The position numbers and the translations under genes were made by a program. This document shows, piece by piece, positions 6,029 to 6,155 of a stretch of 6,155 nucleotides of DNA. Source of the DNA: Myxococcales bacterium (GTDB lineage Bacteria > Myxococcota > Polyangia > Fen-1088); assembly GCA_003159055.1 (NCBI GenBank), contig PMLH01000505.1:1-6155 (forward strand). Reading direction: 5' to 3'. The notes beneath the pieces were generated by a model, which saw only the letters and a program-made list of their open reading frames with translations, was not told the origin of the DNA and did no database searches. The first letter of the stretch is position 1, and each line of letters begins with the position of its first letter.

Positions 6029-6155
6029 ATCACAATCACTAGGTCTGGACCATGGCGTGCGAGGGGGAGCGGCAAAACCGGCGCGACTGAGCCAAACCCG
6101 CAACGCGGCGCGGGAGCGGAAGGCCGAACGTAGGAGCAGTCGGGTCGGGGACCGG

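Noticed and set aside
6018..6155. End of an upstream minus-strand gene, with an in-frame TAG shortly before the membrane-protein start
   Set aside because: All minus-strand frames here are largely open and none shows recognisable protein features. The sequence stops at the window edge, so a gene cannot be supported.
6018..6155. Sigma-70 promoter for the membrane-protein gene
   Set aside because: TTGGCT and TTGCCG occur on the minus strand, but no acceptable -10 box lies 16-18 bases downstream of either.

Overview
The window looks like accessory chromosome from a high-GC bacterium, most likely a myxobacterium of the Polyangiales type. The supporting signs are high G+C, strong G/C third-position bias in the long genes, and two lipoproteins of the small, poorly conserved kind common there, one with a Gly/Ala/Ser-rich linker after its lipobox. 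This is inference from style, since no marker gene is present.

Layout from left to right. (1) Bases 1-278: a minus-strand gene of unknown function that runs off the left edge. (2) Bases 278-387: a divergent intergenic region with three GGTACC-containing short repeats immediately upstream of a good sigma-70-like promoter, which drives (3) a plus-strand lipoprotein (387-1565) predicted to carry a seven-bladed beta-propeller. (4) Bases 1566-1895: no convincing gene, but two imperfect direct repeats with a 104-base period and two small hairpins. (5) Bases 1896-2427: a gene graveyard. An RHS/YD-repeat fragment on the minus strand abuts the C-terminal end of an IS5-type transposase on the plus strand. 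(6) Bases 2527-3072: a small cysteine-rich putative lipoprotein of unknown function. (7) Bases 3073-3302: a convergent intergenic region crowded with short hairpins. (8) Bases 3303-6017, minus strand: a 904-residue polytopic membrane protein resembling YfhO / PTPS-related GT-C-type proteins, with a clear Shine-Dalgarno and a GTG start. (9) Bases 6018-6155: the upstream region of that gene.

The genes do not form an obvious operon. Two are envelope lipoproteins and one is an inner-membrane protein with large extracytoplasmic domains, so the shared theme is the cell envelope. Nothing in the sequence shows that they act together. I see no complete novel system. The items most worth a second look are the repeat array in front of the lipoprotein promoter, the 104-base direct repeats, the RHS/transposase junction, and the extra C-terminal domain of the membrane protein.
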